Part shown: positions 12,547-23,078 of the stretch, piece by piece | Layout of the letters: every line of letters starts with the position of its first letter | Position numbering within the stretch: the first letter of the stretch is position 1 | Source: Adineta steineri | Taxonomy: Eukaryota > Rotifera > Eurotatoria > Adinetida > Adinetidae | Direction: 5' to 3' | NCBI GenBank assembly: GCA_905250115.1 | Contig: CAJNOI010000041.1 | Span: forward strand, 265,606 to 329,605 | Length of the DNA: 64,000 bases | Position numbers and translations under genes: made by a program | Notes under the pieces: model-generated | Database searches by the model: none | Told to the model about the DNA's origin: nothing | The model's input: only the letters and a program-made list of their open reading frames with translations

Positions 12547-14093
12547 TTAAAAGTATGTTTAATTATTTCCAAAACCAATCATCTGATAAAACAAGTATGT
12601 AAAAACTTGATTGAATTTTCTATCGATATGTCGCATAAACTCGCATAGAGATCTAGTTTTTCAATCAGTTTGCAAGTATGTTGCGTTGAATGATGTTTCA
12701 CAGATCGTACTAACTTCAATGCGAACAAAAATTAATATTTCGGTCACTTCTTTAGAAGAGCTTCAGTTTTAGATATTTTATTTTTGAGTAAATATAAACT
12801 AAATCTAAAATGAGTATGATTTACACGTATTCTAAGTGGTATGTTCTTTCAAAACTATTTTTCTGTCAAGTACAGAAAATCTTTGATATAAGAGGTAAGC
12901 TTATTATTCGTATTTCTAATATTCGCATGGTTAAACTTGGTAAAGAACATCATTATCTATCAAGAAGTTTTCAATCGAGAGTAAAAGATATATCTACTAA
13001 CGTTTTTAAATGTTGTTTATGATTTTATTGATTACTATTTGTCTACAGATATCAGATAGTATCCTAAAAATACCCACAAAGAATTCAAAATTTCTTTGAG
13101 ATATATGCTCTCTATATTGTAACAGTACAATATTCAACAGTTCAATTAAATCTCAATAGAAACAGAAAACATTAACTGATATCTGCAAACAAAAAGAATC
13201 ATTCGAATCAAAATAATATATCTGCAAAATTCTCTCATTCGTTGCGTTAGATAATATAATGCGACTTTATATATATATATCTATTAATTCAACGTTTGTT
13301 TTTCTTGTATGCACACGAAGTTCAATACGAGAAACTTTCATTTTCTATTTATTTAGTAATATTTTGGATATATTAAATCGAAATAAATTTTTATCCTTAT
13401 CTTCTAGTTTGCACATTCCTCGCGTTCGCGTTTCGTTTATCAATTAAATGCGTCCGTCTTTTTGCGTCTTCTTGTCCTTGATCTATATCATTTGACTTCG
13501 TATGCGATCTATATTTACACGATGACAAACAAACTACCGCCGCACATCGAAAAAATCATTCATGTGAAAATATTTTCTGAAAAAATTCTATTAATTTTCA
13601 TATGTTTTTACAGAAACACTTTTAATGTGTATCTGTAGTATTTTCTTTTCTTGTTTTGTTTTCTGTTTTTTTTTATTGTTTCCAAATCAAGAATCGATAT
13701 ATATTGTATGAAAATAAAAAGATCATGCTTTCTCTTTTATTGTTTTTCTTATTTATGTTTTTCGATTTCTTTCAGTTTTTTGTTTCTGTTTCTTTTCATA
13801 CTGTGATCTTTGATCGATGCGTTCCACTGTTTTCCAACTGTTTGATAACGAACAGTGATACTGTTACTGTTTATCTGTGTGTATGTGTTGATCATCTCTT
13901 ATTTAGACAAAAAAAAAAATGAAAGATCAAGATGCTTGATTGCGTTCATATGTGTTTTTTCTTTATCGATTAAACGTTTTTTTTTCGTGGATTCTGTAAA
14001 TCGATTTCTTTTGTTTTAGTGAAACTAAAATTTAACTTATCGATTTTTTTCTTTTCTTTTTATTCTTAACGATTCCAGATACGAAGAATTACA
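12547..14093. other. Intergenic region before the RRM gene
   Basis: No conserved gene is visible. The first part should contain the 3' end of the ZDHHC6 transcript. The second half (about 13600-14090) is T-rich with many pyrimidine tracts, as expected of a 5' UTR or promoter for the RRM gene. A possible splice acceptor ends at about 14077 (GATTCCAG), 16 bases before the ATG at 14094, so a 5' UTR intron is likely. Short open frames in this stretch are composed of Phe/Leu/Ser runs and I reject them as coding. Confidence 0.5.
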
Positions 14094-15720
14094 ATGAGTG
14101 GACCAACTAAAGCAGTAAAAACAAAGTTATTCATTGGAAATCTTGATCCAGCAACTCAACCTGGTAAATAAATTCATTTCATTGGTTTTTATTTTCGAAT
14201 ACATAATTCTTTTATTTAGCTGAGTTATCTGAACTATTTACAGCCTATGGTAGTATACTTGAAGCATCCGTGATCAAAGATTACGGTTTTGTGGTAAAAA
14301 AAAGAAATGATTTTATTTAATGTTGTTAATAAATTTGTTTAATTATTACTGATTAGCATTATGGTTCAATTGAAGAAGCGGAAAAGGCTGTAGCTGCATT
14401 GAATAATAAAGAATTTCATGGAAAAAGATTACGTGTTGAAGTAATAATTTAATTCATGAACAGATGTTTAATTTATAAAAATTAAAATTTTATTTTTAAA
14501 TAGCTTTCAACAAGTACAGTGCGGCATCGACCTGGTCAGCCAGAACCTGCTAGTGCTTTGCGAAAGTATGTATAATTATCAAAATAATTTAAAAAAATTA
14601 TAAGAAATTTATCTTCTGTATAGTTCTCGTGCACGTGCTGCTGCGATGGCTAGTGGAAATGGTGTATCACGTTATAGTCCAGCTGCACCAACAGGTGGTG
14701 TAGGTCCAATGCGTCATAGTGCATCAGCATGGGCTCGTGGTGATGCTCGTCCTTATGATGGTATTCCAATGGATCCCAGTGCTATGAGTGCTGGATATGG
14801 TCCAGTATCATCTAATTATGATCGTCAACGATCGTACGATATTCGATCAGATCCTCGACATTACTATGCAGATAGACGTGATAGTGGTTATGGATCTGGA
14901 TATGATGCATCTCGTGATAATTTATATGGTGCACCAGGATATGTTAGTACGAGTGGAAGTAGTGCAGGACAAGCTGGAATATATTCTATGCGTGATTATC
15001 GTGATTTACAACCACATGTTCGTGCAGATAGTCTAGGTTATAGTACAACTCGGTAAGAATATATTTTCAGTTTGAATAATTAATTAGATTATTCTAATTA
15101 TAAAAGAGTAAATAGATCAAATTCAGGAATTTGGACTTCTTGTATTTCGTAAATACGAATCTAAACGTTCTTTTGCATACTATATTTTTTGTATTGATTA
15201 TCAATATTTTTCAATATATTAAAGATAATCATATTTGTTTTTTTTTAGAATGTACGATCGTAATCCAGGTACATCACCTGTAGATCCATATTATGGTGGT
15301 AGTTTACCTCAAGGACCACCAGCATCTATGGATCCTTATCAGAATTATGAGTATCAAAAATTCTATGCTACTAGACCTCGTGAATCAGAATTTCCAGTCT
15401 CAACTGGTCAAAATCCACCATCACGGTTTATATCTTTTTCTTTTAATATTTAATACTAATAATAAATATATTTGTGTTATAGAGAGTATGATATTTATAC
15501 AAACTATCGTGCTGATCCATATGCATCAGTAGCTGGTCAAGGACCACCACTACGACATGATCTAGCGTTGACGTATCAACAACAACAACAACAACAAGCA
15601 GGTTATCCACCACCGACTCAACAAAGACAACAACCAGCATATGGAGGTACATCAGGTGCGCCAACAGCATCCTATCCACCAAATCTCGCACAATATTATG
15701 GCGCTCAACAGCGAGCATAA
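14094..15720 (+). CDS. Single-RRM RNA-binding protein, lark/RBM4/RBM14-like
   Basis: Seven exons: 14094-14163, 14220-14293, 14357-14440, 14504-14565, 14624-15052, 15249-15425, 15483-15720, giving 377 residues. One RRM occupies residues 11-78. RNP2 is KLFIGNL; RNP1 is IKDYGFVHY, split by an intron; then come AVAALNNKEFHGKRLRVELST. The YGFVHY-type RNP1 and the KGKRLRVELS-like end resemble the second RRM of RBM14 and the RRMs of RBM4/lark. No second RRM or CCHC knuckle is present. The rest is a low-complexity tail rich in Tyr, Ser, Gly, Asp and Arg (YG, DRY and SYD motifs) and ends in a Gln-rich segment with a CAA run. This is the make-up of a nuclear RNA-processing or condensate-forming protein. 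Function beyond RNA binding is inference. Confidence 0.85.
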
Positions 15721-17225
15721 CATATTTATATATAGATAGATCTTTTGTCATATGTGTCTGTTTAATTTTAGTGTGACTGTCTTTGTGTATGTATATGTGT
15801 TCGTGTGCCGTTTATTATTGTTTCTTTTTTTTTTCTTATGTATATCGAAAAAAGAAAACATCTAAATATGAATGATATGGTTAGCTTGTACAGAGTTATC
15901 TTTCTCTTTAACACTTATTTTTGGTTTATGTTATTGATGTTTAATTGTTTGTTTGTTTATATTAGATAACACAGAATCGATTCTGATCATATATATGAAA
16001 CTGTAAGTTTCAAGTAAAACGTTTTTTCTTCTCTAAGCTTTCTCGCAATATTTAGATCATCAGTTTGCAGCAAATGGTATACTTGAAGTTTCAAATGAAA
16101 CTAACTTTTGGTTTATATCATGACTTCAATAGTACATATTTTGTATATTTTTAACCGAAACAAATGGTACATTCAAAGAAATTCAAAATATCACGAAAAT
16201 AGTGACGCATCACATCATGCCGGAAAATTTACAATTTAACACACTGCACAAACAATATGATAATTGTTGTATAATAGTGACGATATGTATGAATGATTTC
16301 TCTCATTCATAATTGTCAAATAAAAAAGAACATTACAATTTTCAATACATTTTAGTCTTTTGATTTGAATGTAATCTCTATTTAAATATCATTATTATTC
16401 GATACAGTAAGAGAATATATATATTTGTAGTGTATGTTTTACAATGATATTTTTCATTTTAACCTTTGTACTATTCATTACACGAATAACGCACTTTTCA
16501 TAGAAACAATCGTCAATATTATTGTCAAATAAATCCAACATGTGTAATTTATTATTATCATCATTCTATGTATTGCAAAGCAATCAATCGTGTAGAACTA
16601 CTTTCTTTTTATTCTTTCTATTCACATACGTAACTCCGTTTTGTTCTACTCACTTTATTGTATAATAACATAGTCATCAAAAAGAAAGGAAGAAGAAAAT
16701 AAAAATGCCTTTTTTTCCTCGCAATATACCTTTAGCGTATTAAAAAAAATGCATTTATTTATAGTTAGAGCGCATGTATTTCGGATGTAGACACAAACAA
16801 ATTTGTTTGTCTATCTATCAATTTTTCATCATATATTGTTCTTTCTTATCAGTAGACTTTTAACAGCCTTCGATGATAGACATGTCTTGTTCCATAAAAT
16901 CCCGCAAAAGTGTTACTCTATGAATTGTTTTTTTCCAAGGTTAATAGTTATGCTTCATTTATTTCATGCATGAAACGAAAAAAAAAAAGAAATCGAAGTA
17001 ATGCATTTATGCATATGTTACTACTCTAGATAAAATATAGTTTGATTTGAATAGGTGTTATTTTCAGATTGATATTTAGAGTGTCATACTTATCGCTTTT
17101 ATTGCTCTATAAAATAACAAAATTTCTTTCTTTTCAGATCTTCATGTTATTCATAGGTATAATAAAATAACAATAATTTCTTGCACTTTCTATTTTTTAT
17201 TATGTTACTTGCTTTTAGTATTCAT
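15721..17225. other. Intergenic region between the RRM gene and PTRH2
   Basis: The first several hundred bases look like a long AT-rich 3' UTR. There are no conserved open frames on either strand. Near the right end is a possible small 5' UTR exon of PTRH2 at about 17141-17156, followed by a GTATAA donor-like site, and a TTTTAG acceptor at about 17214-17219 lies just upstream of the PTRH2 ATG. Translation of that possible exon in frame with the ATG runs into stops, so it would be non-coding. Confidence 0.5.
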
Positions 17226-18193
17226 ATGACCCAAAGTTCATTGTATGGTGAAAAAGTTGCTACAGCTGGTCTGGTAGCTGGATTTTTTGGAGGTAAAATA
17301 AATCGAAGAAACTTAATTTAAAATTTAAGTAAAATATTTCTTAGGTCTGGCACTTGGCTGGCTTTTTAGTTCATCTGTTTTTGTTAGTAATAGTGTTAAA
17401 GTTGTTGCGAATAGTTTTGATTTTGAAAAAGATCAATGTGAAGATGATAAAAGTGTAAGTGGGAAAAAATAATAATTATTAGAAGATTCTTTTTGTTTTT
17501 CAGTTCGATCCTGGTTCTTGTGAAGCTGAAGGCGAATATAAAGTAAATCTTAAAAATCTATTTTTTGTTAAAATAATTTTTTTAAATTACAGCTAGTACT
17601 TGTCGTAAGAAATGATCTCAAAATGGCGCAAGGTAAAACTAAAACGATTCAATATTTCAATTTCTTAATTTTTATTTTTTAGGAAAAGTAGCTGCACAAG
17701 TAAGTTGAATAATATTACAAGAAAAATAAAAACGATTGATTTACATCAATAGTGTTCTCATGCAACACTTGCATGTTTCCAAAAAGCATGTGAAAAAATA
17801 CCGCGTATTGTTGACTCATGGTTTTCTGGTGGACAAGCAAAAGTCGTTTGTAAATGTGAATCTGATGATGACATGTAAGTTATTTATTCATAGTTTATAA
17901 TAAATTTAATATCTTCTTTTATAGCGAATACCTACGTCGTCAAGCTAAGTTTAAAGGTTTAACAACGTGTTTGATACGTGAAGCAGGTATATATACAAAT
18001 AAGTCAAGGTTATTTTGTATTGAAATATTTATTATAGGTCGAACAAAAATTGGTTTAGGACATAGAACAGTACTTGGAATTGGACCAGGTTAGTCTCACG
18101 ATTATTTTAACGAAAAATTATCTTATTGTTCTTTTGATTTTAGCACCTTCATATTTAATTAATGAAATCACTCGACATTTGAAGTTATATTAA
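17226..18193 (+). CDS. PTRH2: Peptidyl-tRNA hydrolase 2 (Pth2/Bit1)
   Basis: Nine small exons: 17226-17292, 17345-17454, 17504-17542, 17593-17632, 17683-17699, 17753-17874, 17925-17986, 18038-18088, 18144-18193, giving 185 residues. An N-terminal hydrophobic segment (about residues 15-38, GLVAGFFGGLALGWLF) matches the mitochondrial/membrane signal anchor of animal PTRH2. The catalytic domain begins at about residue 72 with LVLVVRNDLKMAQGKVAAQC, then SHATLACFQKA, AGRTKIGLGHRTVLGIGPAP and the C-terminal HLKLY. It hydrolyses peptidyl-tRNA released from stalled ribosomes; the animal protein also links integrin signalling to apoptosis. Exon 5 is only 17 bases, a true microexon that carries part of the GKVAAQ active-site loop. 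All introns are 48-66 bases. Confidence 0.95.
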
Positions 18194-18451
18194 AGCGATT
18201 ATTTTATTTCTTTCTTATTTATATAGTCTATCACTACTTCTATGTTGTCTTTTTCTTTGTTTTTATTTCGCTTGAAAATAACTTTTTATGTATACATATA
18301 TATTATTTTTCTTACATGTTATACCTACAATCAATAATGTGCGAATATTGTCAATAAATTTATATCTGATATTATCGTTCCCTTTTTTTTGTTGTTGTTT
18401 AAGAATATTATTTTGAAGAGGAAAAAAAGAAATAAATCTAAATTATTTTAG

Positions 18452-19695
18452 ATGAGTGATTCAACGTTATCAAATCTACCATCGACATCAACGTCGGTGT
18501 TACAGAAAGAGTCTATATCTGGTACTTATCATAGTTTCGGAAAATATGTTAAACTTAATGTAGGCAATCATCTATTTCTAACAAGTTACGATACATTAAC
18601 CAAAGAAGATACGATGTTTAAAGCAATGTTCAGTGGACGTATGGAAGTTATACAAGATAGTGAAGGTAAGAAATCATAGATTAAATAAAACAGTAGGTTT
18701 ACAATCTTTGCCCATAATCATGTATGTATATAATTCGATGATGTTTGTATTCATATCTTTTATTGCAATCGTAATAAACTAAATTGTATCTAATAATTAT
18801 TACTATCACATATCGTATAGAAACTATAATGAAATATACATCATATTGTTTAATTAGGTTGGGTATTAATCGATCGTGATGGTGAACATTTTAATATAAT
18901 ATTAAATTATTTACGTGATGGTACTTTAAATTTACCTGATTGTATTCAAACATTAAATGAATTATTACATGAAGCAAAATTTTATTGTATACAAACGCTT
19001 GTTGAACTTATTGAACAACATTTACGAGCACGTTCAAGAAAAACTACTGGTGATACAGATGCTTGTTGTAAAGTAATTATGTTAACATCAGCCAAAGAAT
19101 TACCAAATATTGTAGCTACTGTACGTAAACCAATTGTTAAATTAGCCATTAATAGACATAATAATAAATATTCATATACTGCGTAAGTTGACTAGGCGTA
19201 AATAAATTTTAGAAAAAAAAAATTTTCTTTTCAGTTCATCGGATGAAATGTTAATGAAAAATATAGAATTATTTGATAAATTAAGTATTCGTTTAAATAA
19301 TAGAATATTATTTATAAAAGATGTAACTGGTAGTGAAGAAATTTGTTGTTGGAGTTTTTATGGTAATGGACAAAAAATGGCTGAAGTTTGTTGTACATCA
19401 ATTGTATATGCAACTGAACGAAAACAAAATAAAGTAAGATACAATATATTCTGGAAAATGAAATTTGATTGATTCTTTTTTTTTGTATTAGGTTGAGTTT
19501 TTTGAAGCACGAATATATGAAGAAACATTAAATATTTTATTATATGAAAATCGAAATACATCAGTAGATGAAATTATTCGAGCAACAACACCACGTCTTG
19601 CATCAGCTGTATTAACAGATGATGATTACGATGAAGAACGTTTTAGTACGACAAATTCAGCATCAGGTACAAGTCGACCACCAAGAAAACGTTAA
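18452..19695 (+). CDS. KCTD10/KCTD13/TNFAIP1: BTB/POZ protein of the BACURD group (KCTD10/KCTD13/TNFAIP1)
   Basis: Four exons: 18452-18665, 18858-19182, 19235-19433, 19492-19695, giving 313 residues. The BTB/T1 domain spans about residues 30-130. It starts [12 protein letters not shown] and includes [39 protein letters not shown] and the LHEAKFY motif. The C-terminal region has [46 protein letters not shown] and [15 protein letters not shown], which match the BACURD family closely. These proteins are adaptors of CUL3 ubiquitin ligases and target RhoA and related substrates. The vertebrate members are about 310-330 residues. A TTTTAG acceptor abuts the ATG directly, so the 5' UTR must be spliced on from elsewhere. 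The protein ends in a basic PPRKR tail. Confidence 0.95.
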
Positions 19696-20655
19696 ATTTA
19701 AATATATATATTTTTTTTCTCTCTCTCGAAATGTTTGTGTGTGTTTGTGTGCTTTCTCATTCTATGCAAGTATATCTTTATATGAAAATATATTTTATTA
19801 TTTATTTATTGTATTTAGTCAGTTATTTTTCATTTATGTATTTTGTTTGTCTTTCTTTCTTTGTTAAAAGTTCTAATCTGGTGAGATTATGTTCTCCTTC
19901 AATGATGAAATAAAAATAATATTTTTTTTCTAATATTAATTAAAATGAATGAGAAATAAAAAGTTTTTGTATTTTGATAAACGAAACAAATATTTGAAAT
20001 CAACTGTATTTAATGCCATCAATATATTTTGAACAAGATTACAGGGAATTTATCAGTAATGTAATAAAGCGTTTTTATATATTACTTAGTATTGACAACA
20101 AAGTATAGTTGAATCAAAATAATTCTCACACTACATCGATACACGCCCATAATCACTTGTTTTTCATACTATTGTATGAAGATATGGAGGGCATTGTTAT
20201 AATTCATTGTACTCATGCATTGTAATAGTATGATTGAATGTGTAAATATATTTTAATGACAATCCTTATCTCTTTTTCTATATATCTAGTCAATATCTGA
20301 CATGAAGATAAATAGAAACATAAGTTAAATATGTGATTCAGGTAAATAAGGATGAGTATTGAATCGTTCTATTCGTTGTATATAGGTAAAAAAATATATT
20401 TGTTTATCAAATGATATAGCAATGGTGAATTAGATATAATTGATGATTACCTATGTCAATACCTAGTAAATATTTTCGTTGAAAAATATATCTGATTCAG
20501 ATTATTACAAGGATAAAAATTTTTTTTACAAGTTTAAATAACTTTTTAAGTGACAATATTTCACACTCAGATGCGATTATCAAAATTGGTACATATGATA
20601 ACACGTTGTTCTCGGAATACTGCTTTTGTTTTAGATATTATTAACTAAAACAGTT
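19696..20655. other. Intergenic region before the P450 pseudogene
   Basis: AT-rich sequence with no recognisable gene. The start should hold the 3' UTR of the KCTD gene. The open frames near 19619-19913 are an out-of-frame shadow of the KCTD C-terminus plus low-complexity translation. No promoter motif can be assigned for the P450-like sequence that follows. Confidence 0.5.
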
Positions 20656-22068
20656 ATGCTACTATTGCTTATTGTCTTTATATTCCTTGCTTTTCTCACA
20701 ATTATTTATCTGAAACTTATTCGTCCTCAAAAACAATTACATGATATATTCGTAGCCCAAGATGTTCCTAGTGAACCATTTGTTCCAATTTTTGGTCAAT
20801 TATTTGATATAATTCGTGCTACTAAACAAAATAGAGGAATGGAATATTTCAATGAATTAGCAAAAAAACATCATTATTATTTTCTATTAGGCTTAGGACC
20901 TCTTACACGTTTTATAATAGTTGAATGTGAATTATTAGCAGACGTTTTAAGTCGATCAAAAGTTGAATATTATGAAAAAACATCATTTGTAATTAATATT
21001 TTGAAACCATTAATTGGTGTGCATAATCTTATAGTTAGTAAACATGCGGAATATGAACGAGCTCGTAGAATGCTTAATCCGGCATTTCATTCTATTAATC
21101 TTCAATCAACTGATTCTATTCGACCTGATATTCAATCTAATATTCTAACATTTTCTATTATCGCATTGAGTGCTTTTGGTCAAAGTTTTGAAACAATAGT
21201 AAATGCGAGAATATTGAACAACTCGTATGATTAATCAAGTCAAAGTTCTTGATGAACTTCCATTTTGGGGTAAACATATTCTTGATGATGCCACAAAAAC
21301 ATTAAATGAATTTGTTGATCAATCGGTTATTGATCGACGAAATGGAAAATCATCAAGTTTATGTTCTGGTCAAGATCTTCTTGATCTTCTATTATCAGCG
21401 GATGATGATCAAGGTGAACCATTTTCTGATGAACAGATAAGAGATGAAGCTGTAACATTTGTACTTGCTGGTCATGACACAACAAGTAATTTAATGACTT
21501 GGGCTATATGTATATGTTAATACTTCATGATGAAACTTTACAAGCATGTCGTGAAGAAGTTGGTCGTATTCTACCTAATGAAACAATTCCTACTTATGAA
21601 CATCTGTCTGATCTTCAAGTCATCGAAGCAGTTCTTCATGAGACTATTCGTCTTTATCCAGCAGCTCCTGTTTATGCTCGTCAATATATCAAAGAACATA
21701 CAATATCTAATTCTAATGATACCCTTTAAATTTATATTCCTGTTAATAAAATGATTGTTATAAATACATATGTTTTACATCGACGTGAAGAATATTGGCC
21801 TAATGCACTTGAATTTGGTCATAAACGATGGATGCATGATACAGCCACTAATCTCAAACCAAAATTAGCTCATCCATTTGCTGCAGGACCAAGAAATTGT
21901 ATTGGACAAAACTTTGCTTTGCTTGAAGTTAAAGTTATTCTAGCTATGTTTATACAACGTTGCACGTTCGAATTAGTTCCTGGTCAAATAATCGTACCTG
22001 AACAGAAAGGAGTAACTATGTCACCTAAGTATGGAATGTTAGTTAATTTGAAAAAAAGAAATTTTTGA
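20656..22068 (+). pseudogene. Cytochrome P450 pseudogene
   Basis: The translated pieces carry the P450 landmarks in order: an N-terminal membrane anchor (LLLLIVFIFLAFLTIIYL), the C-helix region, the I-helix AGHDTTS, the K-helix ETIRLYP, the segment VLHRREEYWPN and the heme loop FAAGPRNCIG with its cysteine ligand. The reading frame is broken at least three times. There is an internal loss with frame change near 21110-21225, another frame change near 21505-21515 just after the I-helix, and an in-frame TAA at 21727-21729 between NDTL and IYIPVNK. None of these breaks has splice borders, and the stop sits in otherwise conserved sequence. A working enzyme would be an ER monooxygenase. The CYP3/CYP4/CYP46-like character is only a rough impression. 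The sequence appears intronless. Confidence 0.85.
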
Positions 22069-22314
22069 AATTTCAACAACAAATATATATTCATACAATA
22101 AATAAACAACAATAAAACAATCTTTCATTTTTCTGTTTGTTCAAAAACACACGCACATCATATTTAAATAACATTTGATATACAGAATTCTGTTCTGTAA
22201 AATGTCTTTTATAAGATAAAGATGATTAAAATGTAATACCAATTTTTACGTCGATATAACAGATTACATTCCTAGAATAAATTGAATACATGTTTTTATT
22301 TCACTTCTAAAATT

Positions 22315-22782
22315 CTAACAGAATATCTTGTTCGACGATTTTGTCGTCAAATTATTCTCAATTTCTTTACTTAAATTCGATGATTTTTGCCATTCAATTG
22401 GATTATTTCGATACATTGGCCATGGTGGTAATGTTAGCTAAATAAAATAATAAAGAAAGTGAATATATCCATATATACAAATAAATTTCATACTAAAGCT
22501 GAAACAAAAACTCCAAAAAGAAGAGTGTAAATTGTCATACTAAATTGTTGCATTAAATAACCAGCAATAAAACCGATAATCTATGATTTAAAAGAAGAAT
22601 AATGAGAAAAGAGAAAATAATTCATATCCTTACGCTAAATAAAATAATAACGATTTGAAATAGTCTTTCAGCTGTCTTTTGACCGAAATAATCCTTTTGA
22701 CAAAAAAAGACAAGAGATTTTATTTTTCGTTAAACTAAAATCTTACAATATATGTAGGGAACGGCCATCCGATATCAATCAT
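22315..22782 (-). CDS. SPCS1: Signal peptidase complex subunit 1
   Basis: Four short minus-strand exons: 22782-22747, 22693-22634, 22580-22494, 22437-22315, giving 101 residues; each is too short to stand out as an open frame. The protein reads DYFGQKTAERLFQIVIILFS, then IIGFIAGYLMQQFSMTIYTL and LLTLPPWPMYRNNPIEW. This matches the animal 12-kDa subunit (DYKGQKLAEQ, GFIYGYVAEQFGWTVY, LTLPPWPIYRRHPLKW) in order and in length (about 102 residues). Two hydrophobic hairpin segments place it in the ER membrane, where it associates with the catalytic subunit that cleaves secretory signal peptides. The tail is Lys/Asn/Ser-rich and variable. It is divergently arranged with the NEK kinase, with 296 bases between start codons that should hold both promoters. 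Confidence 0.93.
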
Positions 22783-23078
22783 TTTTGTAAAATAACAGTA
22801 ATTTTTTTAAGAATTTTATGATATAGAATTCTACATAGTATTGGTTTAGTACATTCATATTTCTGATGACGCCACTGTCTATTTTATTAAGGTTGAAGGT
22901 TGTATCGATGGTGAACTATGTTGAATATGGTTCTAATTTAGACGAATCATTTTCATGATGATTCACAGTTTGATAAGAGGAACGCAAATATTTATTTGAT
23001 TATTTTATCACCTTTTTATGATGTATTTGACAGTTATAAGACATATTTTCTTCGTATTATTAACATGATCATTTACAA

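Noticed and set aside
13259..13922. Phe/Leu-rich open frames upstream of the RRM gene
   Set aside because: The T-rich composition of a probable 5' UTR or promoter creates hydrophobic translations; there is no conserved pattern.
14788..15532. Overlapping open frames inside the RRM gene on both strands
   Set aside because: They are out-of-frame shadows of Tyr/Ser/Gln-rich coding repeats, with Met/Ile/Val-biased translation and no conserved motif.
20656..22068. Reading the P450-like sequence as a normal multi-exon gene
   Set aside because: The frame changes lack GT/AG borders, and the TAA at 21727 lies inside conserved sequence that cannot be spliced out without losing core residues.
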